Shown: positions 1 through 5,502, numbered from the stretch's first letter. The stretch: 5,514 nt of DNA from Bin22 sp034428635 (GCA_034428635.1 DAOUHR010000062.1:1-5514), one strand, 5' to 3'. Notes: generated by a model not told the origin, from the sequence alone. Numbers and translations are program-made.

Positions 1-1398
1 AATGGGAACTGGGTGGACAGGGACGAGACCATGCCGGTCTATAACCCGTTCGACCAGTCCGTGATCGACACCGTTCCCCGGGGCACCGCTGCTGACGTGA
101 ACGAAGCCATTTCCAGCGCCGTCCGGGGGGCCGAGGTGATGGCCAAAATACCTGCCTTTGAGCGATATTCGATCCTGCGCCGCACGGCCGACATTATGGC
201 CGAGCGGGTGGAGGACCTGGGTCGCACCATCACCACGGAAGAGGGCAAGGTAATCGCCGAAGGGCGCGGCGAGGTGCTGCGCGCCGTCCAGACCATTACC
301 GGATCCGCCGAGGAGGGCAAACGCCTCCACGGCGAGACGGTGCCATTGGACGCCGCCCCCGGGGCTACCAGCCAGTTCGGGTTCACAATCCGCGTCCCCG
401 TGGGCGTGGTGGCCGCCATCGCACCATTTAACTTCCCCCTGAATCTGGTGTGCCACAAGGTGGGGCCGGCCCTGGCCGCCGGCAACGCCGTGGTGCTGAA
501 GCCGGCGGGGGACACCCCCCTGTCGGCGCTGAAGCTAGTGGAAATCCTGCTGGAGGCGGGCCTGCCCCCCGAAGCCATCCAGTGCGTAACCGGTTCCGGC
601 GGCGAAATCGGCGACGCCATAACCGGCGATCCCCGGGTTCGCAAGATCACATTCACCGGCAGCATGGAAGTGGGTGACCGCATCTGCCGGAACGCCGGGA
701 TCAAGAAAGTAACCATGGAACTGGGTTCCAACAGTCCCCTGATCATCATGTCCGACGCGGACATTGAGAAGGTTGCCGCAGCCACGGTGGCGAGCGGCTT
801 TGCCAACGCGGGCCAGGTCTGCATCTCCACCCAGCGAGTGCTGGCGGACCGGAGAATCTACGCCGACTTCCTGGACGCTATCAAGGTCTCCACGGACGCC
901 TTTGCCACGGGCAACCCCCTGGACGAGTCCATCAAGATGGGCCCCATGATTCGGGAGAACGACGCGGTGCGGGTCCGCCGCTGGATTGGCGAGGCCGTGG
1001 AACAAGGCGCCCGGGTGGTTGCCGGCGGCGACCAGGAGGGCACGATCCACGCTCCCACCGTGGTGGCTGACGTGCAGCCCGACATGCGCATTTCCAGGGA
1101 GGAACTTTTTGGTCCGGCGGTTGCGGTCAGCGCCTTCGAGGACATTGACGAGGCCATCTCCATGGCCAACGACAGCCGGTTCGGCCTGTCGGCCGGCATA
1201 TTTACCCAGAACGTGGACTGGGCCATGCGCTTTGCCAGGGAGGTGGGGTCCGGCAACCTGCACATAAACTCCCACCCCCAGTGGCGCGCCGACCTGATGC
1301 CCTACGGGGGGCTCAAGGACAGCGGCATGGGTAAGGAGGGACCGGGGTACGCCATAGAAGAAATGACCGAACTGAAGATGGTGGTTTTCCACCTCTAG
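1..1398 (+). CDS. NAD(P)-dependent aldehyde dehydrogenase, lactaldehyde/phosphonoacetaldehyde dehydrogenase-like (5' end outside window)
   Basis: This cytoplasmic enzyme should oxidise an aldehyde to a carboxylate with NAD(P)+. The frame is open from base 1 and begins NGNWVDRDETMPVYNP, which matches the (D/N)GxWV segment close to the N-terminus of the family. The true start is therefore probably only a few codons upstream of the window, and the GTG at 13 and ATG at 31 are internal. In the 465 visible residues, the catalytic Asn lies in FNFPLN (N144), the FTGSMEVG cofactor loop is near 218-225, the general-base Glu is in MELGSNSP (E240, bases 718-720), and the nucleophilic Cys is in GQVCIS (C274, bases 820-822). 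EELFGP and the C-terminal MPYGGLKDSGMGKEG follow. All catalytic residues are present. KPAG replaces the KP(S/A)E typical of strict NAD enzymes, so NADP use is possible (inference). The C-terminal pattern resembles lactaldehyde (CofA-like), phosphonoacetaldehyde and glyceraldehyde-3-phosphate dehydrogenases. The substrate cannot be chosen from sequence. Confidence 0.95.
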   Translation, partial: NGNWVDRDETMPVYNPFDQSVIDTVPRGTAADVNEAISSAVRGAEVMAKIPAFERYSILRRTADIMAERVEDLGRTITTEEGKVIAEGRGEVLRAVQTITGSAEEGKRLHGETVPLDAAPGATSQFGFTIRVPVGVVAAIAPFNFPLNLVCHKVGPALAAGNAVVLKPAGDTPLSALKLVEILLEAGLPPEAIQCVTGSGGEIGDAITGDPRVRKITFTGSMEVGDRICRNAGIKKVTMELGSNSPLIIMSDADIEKVAAATVASGFANAGQVCISTQRVLADRRIYADFLDAIKVSTDAFATGNPLDESIKMGPMIRENDAVRVRRWIGEAVEQGARVVAGGDQEGTIHAPTVVADVQPDMRISREELFGPAVAVSAFEDIDEAISMANDSRFGLSAGIFTQNVDWAMRFAREVGSGNLHINSHPQWRADLMPYGGLKDSGMGKEGPGYAIEEMTELKMVVFHL

Positions 1399-1474
1399 AA
1401 TTCCGCCCGGTCACGCCTGAATATCGCCTCAGCGCAGGCCCGGTTCCAGGGCTGGGCTGGGGCGCAAAGTTAAC

Positions 1475-1483
1475 AAGGAAGGT
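1475..1483 (+). promoter_or_regulatory. Ribosome binding site supporting a TTG start
   Basis: AAGGAAGGT lies 9-10 bases before the TTG at 1493. In this frame a stop occurs at 1418-1420, and no ATG, GTG or TTG codon occurs between it and 1493. The site and the lack of alternatives together fix the unusual start of the deacetylase gene. Confidence 0.6.
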
Positions 1484-1492
1484 CCTAGTCTA

Positions 1493-2245
1493 TTGGGGAT
1501 TGAGATAATTGCTGAACCGCCCCGCAGCGCCATTGTGGTAACGCCCCATCCGGATGACGCGGAAGGTGGGGTGGGAGCCACCATGGCCAAGTGGATTGCG
1601 GAGGCGGGCACGGAAGTAGTGGTGGTAATGTGCACCAACGGCGACAAGGGAACCGGGGACAGGGAGATGTCCCCCAAGCGCCTGGCAGAGATCCGGGAAA
1701 GGGAGCAGCAAGACGCTTCAGGCTATCTCGGTGTCAAGGAAGTGGTCTTTCTGCGCCACCCCGACGGTACCCTGAACGACGATTTGCAGTTTCGCGGCGA
1801 GGTGGTGCGGGAAATTCGCCGGCACAAGCCGGAGATAGTCTTCGCCATTGACCCATTCCGGGTAGCCAGCCACACCCACCGGGACCACCGGATGAGCGGC
1901 CAGGTGGCGCTGGACGCCGCATATACCTACGCCTGGAGCTACCTGCATTTCCCCAAGCAAATAGTCGAGGAAGGCCTGAAACCCCACCGGGTCAAGGAAG
2001 CCTTTCTGTGGGGCACGGAAGCGGCCGACGTGTATGTGGACGTGGAAGGGTACCTGGAAGCCAAGGCTGTCTCCCTGAGTCTCCACGCCAGCCAGATGCG
2101 CACGCGGACTCCCGCGGACCGGATGGAGAGAATAGCAAGTGGCTCCGCCCGACAAGGAGAGGCGGCCGGACTGGCCTACGCCGAGGGCTTCCGGCGGGTC
2201 AAGTTTGATCTGGGTACGCTGGACTGGAAGCTGCTGCATTCTTAG
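1493..2245 (+). CDS. PIG-L/LmbE family zinc-dependent N-deacetylase
   Basis: This 250-residue protein fits the usual length of bacterial PIG-L (LmbE) deacetylases. These zinc hydrolases remove acetyl groups from N-acetylglucosamine-type substrates, as in mycothiol (MshB) and bacillithiol (BshB) synthesis. The N-terminal strand AIVVTPHPDDAEGG carries the HPDD motif: H19 and D22 as zinc ligands and D21 as the likely general base. SHTHRDHR supplies H122 as third ligand and H119 as the assisting His, by analogy with MshB H147 and H144. CTNGDKGTGD near 47-56 is also typical. The start is TTG, 72 bases after the last in-frame stop, with an AAGGAAGGT site upstream. A start further in would remove the first strand. 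The gene lies 94 bases after the aldehyde dehydrogenase on the same strand and could be co-transcribed with it. No partner enzyme such as a glycosyltransferase or ligase is visible, so the substrate is unassigned. Thiol-cofactor, glycan or antibiotic detoxification roles are all possible. Confidence 0.93.
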   Translation: MGIEIIAEPPRSAIVVTPHPDDAEGGVGATMAKWIAEAGTEVVVVMCTNGDKGTGDREMSPKRLAEIREREQQDASGYLGVKEVVFLRHPDGTLNDDLQFRGEVVREIRRHKPEIVFAIDPFRVASHTHRDHRMSGQVALDAAYTYAWSYLHFPKQIVEEGLKPHRVKEAFLWGTEAADVYVDVEGYLEAKAVSLSLHASQMRTRTPADRMERIASGSARQGEAAGLAYAEGFRRVKFDLGTLDWKLLHS

Positions 2246-2297
2246 GCAAGGGTATTGGTGCAGAGCGCTTCTGGGCAGCAACTGTGGAGGGGCGCTA

Positions 2298-2353
2298 TTA
2301 CCCGCATCCTGACATTCTCCCGTCAATGAGGAAGGGAGCTTTGAAGGTTCCTA
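2298..2353 (+). repeat. Degraded right half of the intergenic terminal-inverted-repeat element
   Basis: The stretch reads ACCCGCATCCTGACATTCTC, then CCGTCAATGAGGAAGGG and TTTGAAGGTTCCT. It aligns along its length with the right ends of the elements at 2854-2992 and 5354-5502 (CACCCC, ATCCTGACC, CCCGTCA, GGAAGGGA, AGGTTCC). The hairpin arms have lost several pairs, and no matching left end is found upstream. It is therefore probably an old, decayed fragment lying between the deacetylase and cupin genes. Confidence 0.6.
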
Positions 2354-2363
2354 CAGCCCCAAT

Positions 2364-2490
2364 CTAAACGAGAAAGAGGTAGCGTTCCGATTTAGGTGGT
2401 TCTATTTGTGAGACCAGGGCCGACACATAGGTCTGCCCCTACCGTTCCGATTGTCCATACCACCTGAAACGAAACCCTACCCGAGAAAGA
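2364..2490. repeat. Imperfect 14-bp direct repeats flanking a palindromic insertion-like segment
   Basis: CTAAACGAGAAAGA (2364-2377) and CTACCCGAGAAAGA (2477-2490) match at 12 of 14 positions. The right copy runs straight into the AGGAGG ribosome site of the cupin gene, so the left copy looks like a second copy of that leader. Between them lies the inverted-repeat segment 2383-2474. The layout could be an ageing target duplication around a small insertion, or a local tandem duplication. Which of the two is not settled by the sequence. Confidence 0.45.
2383..2474. repeat. Small palindromic intergenic repeat with GCCCCTAC core
   Basis: The outer arms AGGTGGT (2394-2400) and ACCACCT (2459-2465) are perfectly complementary, and the similarity extends outward with gaps (TTCCGATTT against GAAACGAAA). 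Inside, GGGC (2417-2420) can pair with GCCC (2435-2438) and GAC (2422-2424) with GTC (2431-2433), around the loop ACATAG. An alternative pairing is AGACC (2411-2415) with GGTCT (2430-2434). CGTTCCGATT occurs twice, at 2383-2392 and 2443-2452. The core read on the - strand begins GTAGGGGC, a style of dispersed intergenic repeat I recall from Chloroflexota genomes. No coding capacity is seen. Confidence 0.55.
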
Positions 2491-2496
2491 AGGAGG
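2491..2496 (+). promoter_or_regulatory. Strong ribosome binding site for the cupin gene
   Basis: AGGAGG, six bases before the ATG at 2503, is the best Shine-Dalgarno match among the + strand genes in the window and fixes the cupin start. No convincing -35/-10 promoter pair was found upstream within the repeat-filled leader. Confidence 0.8.
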
Positions 2497-2502
2497 ATTG
2501 AC

Positions 2503-2856
2503 ATGGCATTTACTAGGCTTTACACGGGCAGTGACGGACAGTCCCATATCGAGGAAATGGACCCGGCGACCCACCCGACTTTGCAGGAACTGCTGTCGGC
2601 CACCGGCATCTCTTTCGGCATTGCGCAGCCAGGGCGCTTCAGTGACTGGCATACGGCGCCGCGCCGGCAGTTTGTGATTACCCTGTCGGGAGAGGGCGAA
2701 ATTGGCCTGGCCGACGGATCGGTCCACAAGTTTGGGCCAGGGCACGTCAGCCTGGTGGAAGATCTAACGGGCCAGGGCCATACCACCCGCACTTCCAGCG
2801 ACGTGCCCCGCATAACCGCCACGGTAAGGCTGGAAGACCAGAACACCGGCAGCTAG
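2503..2856 (+). CDS. Small single-domain cupin-like protein with degenerate metal site
   Basis: This 117-residue soluble protein has the pattern of a single beta-barrel cupin. After a leader of about 40 residues comes SDWHTAPRRQFVITLSGEGE (residues 47-66). It fits cupin motif 1 in spacing, but only H50 of the usual HxH pair is kept, and Q56 stands where the metal-binding Glu normally lies, seven residues before G63. KFGPGHVSLVEDLTGQGH (76-93) corresponds to motif 2 and ends in H93, a possible second ligand. The WHxAPRRQ(F/Y)VI pattern is common in a group of uncharacterised bacterial cupins, so the substitutions look like a subfamily trait rather than decay. Metal-dependent catalysis is uncertain; small-ligand binding or isomerase-type chemistry are alternatives. 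The start is secured by AGGAGG. The TAG stop overlaps the left end of a repeat element. The gene stands 257 bases from the deacetylase gene and may be transcribed alone. Confidence 0.85.
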   Translation: MAFTRLYTGSDGQSHIEEMDPATHPTLQELLSATGISFGIAQPGRFSDWHTAPRRQFVITLSGEGEIGLADGSVHKFGPGHVSLVEDLTGQGHTTRTSSDVPRITATVRLEDQNTGS

Positions 2857-2992
2857 GGAAACTCTGAACAAGTGAGGTGTCTGCCCGTGACAGGGGATAA
2901 TCTCACCGGATCCCAGATAGGCATAGAGGGTCTTCACCCCCATTCCAACCTTCCCCCGTCAAGGGGGAAGGGACTTATTCAGAGGTTCCCTA
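2854..2992 (+). mobile_element. MITE-like non-coding element, copy 1 (about 139 bp)
   Basis: The left end TAGGGAAACTCTGAACAAGT (2854-2873) matches the reverse complement of the right end ACTTATTCAGAGGTTCCCTA (2973-2992) at 18 of 20 positions. TA at both extremes could be a target duplication, as seen with IS630/Tc1 elements and some IS5-group elements. A 9-bp GC-rich stem, CCTTCCCCC (2949-2957) with GGGGGAAGG (2963-2971) around the loop GTCAA, sits just inside the right end. There is no transposase, so movement would need a related full-length element elsewhere. Shared internal landmarks with copy 2 are AATCTC (2899-2904) and CAGATAG followed 14 bases later by CACCCC (2914-2940). Confidence 0.75.
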
Positions 2993-3015
2993 ATAACGGG
3001 CTCACTGTGAATGAC

Positions 3016-3036
3016 GGCCGTCCCATTGGGGCGGCC
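3016..3036 (+). terminator. Hairpin between convergent genes, possible terminator
   Basis: GGCCGTCCC (3016-3024) and GGGGCGGCC (3028-3036) form a 9-bp stem with one G-U pair and an ATT loop in + strand RNA. It is followed by the moderately T-rich ATTTGCTTTCC. This suits termination of + strand transcription leaving the cupin gene. On the - strand the same stem has a C-A mismatch and no T run, so it would serve the operon less well. The tail is not a classic U tract. Confidence 0.5.
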
Positions 3037-3050
3037 ATTTGCTTTCCTGC

Positions 3051-3827
3051 CTAGAAATCCTCGTCCAAATCCCGGGGGAATACGGCCCCGTCTTCAGTAA
3101 AGAGCACACCCTGCGCGCGCATCATTGAGGTGGAGTTGCTGCGGGAGATAGAGCGGAGGATGTTGGAGAGTATGCCCGAGTTTTTTCTGACTTCCTTCAT
3201 GGGAGCGGGCACTACCACATCGGGTATCTCGTTGAGCAGTCCCCACTGGGGCGGAACCTGCTTTGAAGGCACCAGCTTCCTTGGCGCCATGATGTAATGG
3301 TAATCCGCAATGGCCAGGAAGCGGGGGTCGTGGAACTTCATGCTGAAGGTGGATACCCGGTCGCGGTAGGTCCGTTCCTCCTTGCGGAGGCGCTGATAGT
3401 CGGCCAGGGCAAGCTGGTAGGAAGGTTCTTCCTCCCAGTCGTTGGAACGGGCTTCCTGCGCGTAGCGGGTGGCTTGCGTAAGGGTACGGCGGGCCAGGCG
3501 GCCCCGGCGCAGCAGGGGTTCGTTGAGTTCCTTGAGGGCTTCCAGATCGCCGCAGGTGTGATTGTCCCGGGCGAAGTCGGCGCGGCTGGCTTTCACTTCG
3601 ACGATGTAGATGGTGTTGGCCGGGCCCACTGCCGCCAGGTCCACAATGCGGCCGCCGGGACCCTCCAGCTTGACCTCGAACCCGATGCTCCGGCAGCCGG
3701 CGAAGGTGTAGAGCCACTCCCAGGCCGCCCACTTGAGGGAATATGTCAGCTTGCTTTCGTTGCCGCGTTTAAAGACCTGGCCGGCATCGATCCCGGGTTC
3801 CTGCTTCCGCCTCCCAACCTCAACCAC
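3051..3827 (-). CDS. MmcB-like PD-(D/E)XK nuclease-superfamily protein with central insertion
   Basis: The 258-residue product carries a PD-(D/E)XK-type core. GFEVKLEGPGGRIVDLAAVG (49-68) holds D63, and IYIVEVKASRADF (73-85) holds E77 and K79; together these form the expected D-x(13)-E-x-K metal site. The EVKxSRADF string, and the later DYHYIMAP...GLLNE segment near 175-199, resemble the MmcB family of DNA-repair proteins (about 150 residues). Between them lies an extra stretch of about 80 mostly charged, helix-prone residues (86-165), and a tail of about 60 residues follows. The start is GTG, with GGGGGT about 8 bases upstream, and an in-frame TAG lies three codons before it. The gene begins 16 bases after the oxidoreductase stop and is the last of a three-gene - strand operon. 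The catalytic residues are intact, so DNA cleavage or repair is plausible, but the substrate is unknown. I see no methyltransferase, helicase or antitoxin partner. Confidence 0.82.
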   Translation of the reverse strand: MVEVGRRKQEPGIDAGQVFKRGNESKLTYSLKWAAWEWLYTFAGCRSIGFEVKLEGPGGRIVDLAAVGPANTIYIVEVKASRADFARDNHTCGDLEALKELNEPLLRRGRLARRTLTQATRYAQEARSNDWEEEPSYQLALADYQRLRKEERTYRDRVSTFSMKFHDPRFLAIADYHYIMAPRKLVPSKQVPPQWGLLNEIPDVVVPAPMKEVRKNSGILSNILRSISRSNSTSMMRAQGVLFTEDGAVFPRDLDEDF

Positions 3828-3843
3828 CTGAATCTACCCCCGA

Positions 3844-4866
3844 CTAAGCTGCTTCCTGCAACTCCCGAATAATTCGCTTAAGCTGTCGCTGATCCGCCTC
3901 GCCCCAGGTTGCCAGCGTCAGGCTGACCTCGTCCACCAGGCCGCCGTAACGTTCCAGCAGCAGAGGGGCGACTTCGTCGTATTCGCCGACGACGGCAAAG
4001 GCGTCCAGGATATCGTCGCTGATCAAGTCTCCCATTTCGTCCCACTTGCCCTCAAGGGACATTTGATGCAGTCTCTGGCCGATTTCCTGGAAGCCGTGGC
4101 ACTCCAGGACGGGCAGGTAGGTACGGGTGGAAGCGTAAAAGGCGATGCGCCGGCGGGCATCGCGATCAGCCTCCTTGATGGCAGCACGGTTGGGGCCGGT
4201 GACGATGAAGCCGCCGCCAATGATGGTGACTGCCGAGGGATCTCGCCCGGCTTGCCTGGCGCCGGCGGCGATATTGGGCCGGACCACCTGCCGGACATAG
4301 TCGGCGGTGGTAAAGGTGTGCAGCACCAGGCCATCGCTGACCTGGCCGGCAACCCGGCAGTTGTAGGCGTTGACCGCGGCATTGAAAATGGGCGGCTGCG
4401 GGTACTCGCCGGGACCCGGGCTGAAGAAGGGCGTCATGAGGGAGAACTGGTAGAACTCTCCAGTGTAATTCAGGCGCGCGCCAGTATCCCACGCCTGCCA
4501 GATTTCCCGCAGGGCCTGGATGTACTCCCTGAGCCTGGGGCCGGGGGACCCCCAAGTCGTCGAAAAGCGGCGCTCGATGTGGCCCTTCACCTGCGTCCCC
4601 AAGCCCAGGCGGAAGCGGCCACCGGAGAGGTCCTGCAGGTCCCGGGCGGTATAGGCGACGACCATGGGCGAGCGGGGAAAGGCGATGGCGACGTGGGTTT
4701 CCAGCGTTACCCGCGATGTGGCGGTGGCGGCCAGGGTCAGGGCCAGGAAGGGGTCGTGGGCCGTTTCGTTGGCGGAGACCCCGTCGTAGCCCATGGCCTC
4801 GGCCCAGGCGGCCTCTGAGGCCACGGCCCGAACGTCCCCGGAGTTCAGGTGGTAGACAACCCTCAT
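3844..4866 (-). CDS. LLM-class F420-dependent oxidoreductase, MSMEG_2256 (TIGR03617)-like
   Basis: This 340-residue cytoplasmic protein has the luciferase-like monooxygenase TIM-barrel pattern and should transfer hydride to or from an organic substrate using coenzyme F420. Recognisable blocks in order are SANETAHDPFLALTLAA (31-47), IAFPRSPMVVAYTARDLQDL (61-80), SGGRFRLGLGTQVKGHIERR (81-100), SLMTPFFSPGPGEYPQPPIF (142-161), VAGQVSDGLVLHTFTT (172-187), and a C-terminal helix-rich part with GEYDEVAPLLLERYGG. The PRSP, GLGxQxKxHIERRF and LMTPFFSPGP strings are those of the MSMEG_2256 group, for which no substrate is established to my knowledge. Length is normal for the family and nothing is missing. 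The ATG at 4866 is preceded by GAGGAG (4871-4876 on the + strand) with a 4-base spacer. It lies 34 bases after the carbinolamine dehydratase and 16 bases before the nuclease-like gene, so all three are probably one transcript. F420 rather than FMN use is inferred from family membership. Confidence 0.95.
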   Translation of the reverse strand: MRVVYHLNSGDVRAVASEAAWAEAMGYDGVSANETAHDPFLALTLAATATSRVTLETHVAIAFPRSPMVVAYTARDLQDLSGGRFRLGLGTQVKGHIERRFSTTWGSPGPRLREYIQALREIWQAWDTGARLNYTGEFYQFSLMTPFFSPGPGEYPQPPIFNAAVNAYNCRVAGQVSDGLVLHTFTTADYVRQVVRPNIAAGARQAGRDPSAVTIIGGGFIVTGPNRAAIKEADRDARRRIAFYASTRTYLPVLECHGFQEIGQRLHQMSLEGKWDEMGDLISDDILDAFAVVGEYDEVAPLLLERYGGLVDEVSLTLATWGEADQRQLKRIIRELQEAA

Positions 4867-4900
4867 CGCGCTCCTCTATCCAGCGAATGTTGCGGACCGG

Positions 4901-5254
4901 CTATTCGGCCGCAACTTCGTCGTAAAGCTTGTCGGTCTTGGCCGCCATGATGAAGTCGTTGCGGTGAAGGTTGCGGATTTTGTGGGTCCACCAGGTGACG
5001 CCAACGCGACCCCACTCGGTTACGATTTTGGGGTGGTGGCCTTCCGACTCGGCCAGGCTGCCCACAGAGTTGGTAAAGTCCAGGGCCTGCTGGAAGTCGG
5101 AGAACCGGAAAACCCGGTCCAGCTTGGGGATGCCTGCGTCGTCCAGCAAGTCCCAGTCGGAAACGGTAGGGTGAAGCTCACCGACCTCTTCCTGGGTAAC
5201 GGAGGGAGAATCACGGCGGCAGGCAACGCATTTCTCCTGGTACAGTTCGGCCAT
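4901..5254 (-). CDS. phhB: Pterin-4a-carbinolamine dehydratase (4a-hydroxytetrahydrobiopterin dehydratase)
   Basis: The 117-residue product dehydrates 4a-hydroxytetrahydropterin to quinonoid dihydropterin, the recycling step after an aromatic amino acid hydroxylase. Bacterial homologues have also been linked to molybdopterin function. The family signature is complete: ESEGHHPKIVTEWGRVGVTW (residues 69-88) carries H73, H74 and P75, followed by W81, H91 and, in LHRNDFIMAAKTD, D100. H73, H74 and H91 correspond to the active-site histidines of the mammalian enzyme. The N-terminus has an extra CVAC (C9, C12) that is common in bacterial members and of unclear role. The start is ATG, with GGAGGT (5259-5264 on the + strand) four bases upstream. 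It is the first gene of the - strand operon and leads into the F420-dependent oxidoreductase. No phenylalanine hydroxylase lies nearby, so the pterin it serves is uncertain. The symbol is given by family, not by proven role. Confidence 0.96.
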   Translation of the reverse strand: MAELYQEKCVACRRDSPSVTQEEVGELHPTVSDWDLLDDAGIPKLDRVFRFSDFQQALDFTNSVGSLAESEGHHPKIVTEWGRVGVTWWTHKIRNLHRNDFIMAAKTDKLYDEVAAE

Positions 5255-5317
5255 TTCAACCTCCAGGCGGTTGGTGCAAGTGCGCTTAGGTTAGCAAGGG
5301 TGCTATCGGCAAGGCTA

Positions 5318-5326
5318 ATTCTAGCA
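5318..5326 (-). promoter_or_regulatory. Candidate extended -10 promoter of the carbinolamine dehydratase operon
   Basis: Read on the - strand, these bases give TGCTAGAAT: a TGn extension followed by TAGAAT, five of six matches to the bacterial -10 consensus. No good -35 box lies 16-18 bases upstream, which is tolerated by extended -10 promoters. Transcription would begin near 5311, giving a leader of roughly 55 bases before the ATG at 5254. An inverted pair TTAGC (5291-5295) and GCTAA (5314-5318) lies immediately downstream and could be an operator, but is short enough to be chance. Confidence 0.45.
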
Positions 5327-5353
5327 CAGGGAAACGTTAAACATTGCTTTTGC

Positions 5354-5502
5354 CAAGGAACCTCTGAACAAGTGTTTAGTGATGATTCTATTCTCCAATC
5401 TCGGTGTTCCAGACAATGAGTTTCAGATAGAAAGCTAACGCCATCACCCCAATCCTGACCTGCCCCCGTCATGGGGGAAGGGACTTATTCAGAAGTTTGC
5501 TA
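5354..5502 (+). mobile_element. MITE-like non-coding element, copy 2 (about 149 bp)
   Basis: The left end CAAGGAACCTCTGAACAAGT (5354-5373) and right end ACTTATTCAGAAGTTTGCTA (5483-5502) are the same terminal repeats as at 2854-2992, in the same orientation but more diverged. The internal landmarks recur: AATCTC (5397-5402), then CAGATAG (5424-5430) followed after 14 bases by CACCCC (5445-5450). The hairpin is CCTGCCCCC (5459-5467) with GGGGGAAGG (5473-5481), with one mismatch. The middle carries about 12 extra bases compared with copy 1. It lies about 28 bases upstream of the candidate operon promoter. The 12 bases after it, to the window end, hold nothing recognisable. Confidence 0.72.

Noticed and set aside
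13..42. GTG at 13 or ATG at 31 as the start of the aldehyde dehydrogenase
   Set aside because: The frame is open to base 1 and the preceding codons read NGNW, which belongs to the conserved N-terminal segment of the family. The gene is better called truncated by the window edge.
39..1392. Long open frames on the - strand opposite the aldehyde dehydrogenase
   Set aside because: They lack recognisable domains and plausible ribosome sites, and lie fully opposite a gene with intact catalytic motifs. GC-rich codon use explains them.
1399..1492. Terminator or promoter between the aldehyde dehydrogenase and deacetylase genes
   Set aside because: The only pairing found is a weak GCCC/GGGC stem near 1438-1452 with no T run, and no -35/-10 pair stands out. 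The 94-base gap shows only the ribosome site.
2949..2971. The GC-rich hairpin in the repeat element as a factor-independent terminator
   Set aside because: The stem is strong, but GACTTATTC rather than a T run follows it. The same hairpin recurs as part of the element at 5459-5481, upstream of a promoter. It is better treated as element structure.
2872..3054. A 60-codon open frame starting inside the repeat element at 2854-2992
   Set aside because: It runs through the terminal repeat and hairpin with no ribosome site, and its frame is not kept in the second copy of the element.
3297..4818. Open frames of 191 and 251 codons on the + strand opposite the nuclease-like and oxidoreductase genes
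   Set aside because: Their products are rich in Gly, Ala, Val and Pro with no domain pattern, while the opposite strand encodes clear families throughout.
2298..5502. The recurring intergenic repeats as a CRISPR array
   Set aside because: The copies are kilobases apart, imperfect, separated by genes, and have terminal inverted repeats rather than regular repeat-spacer units.
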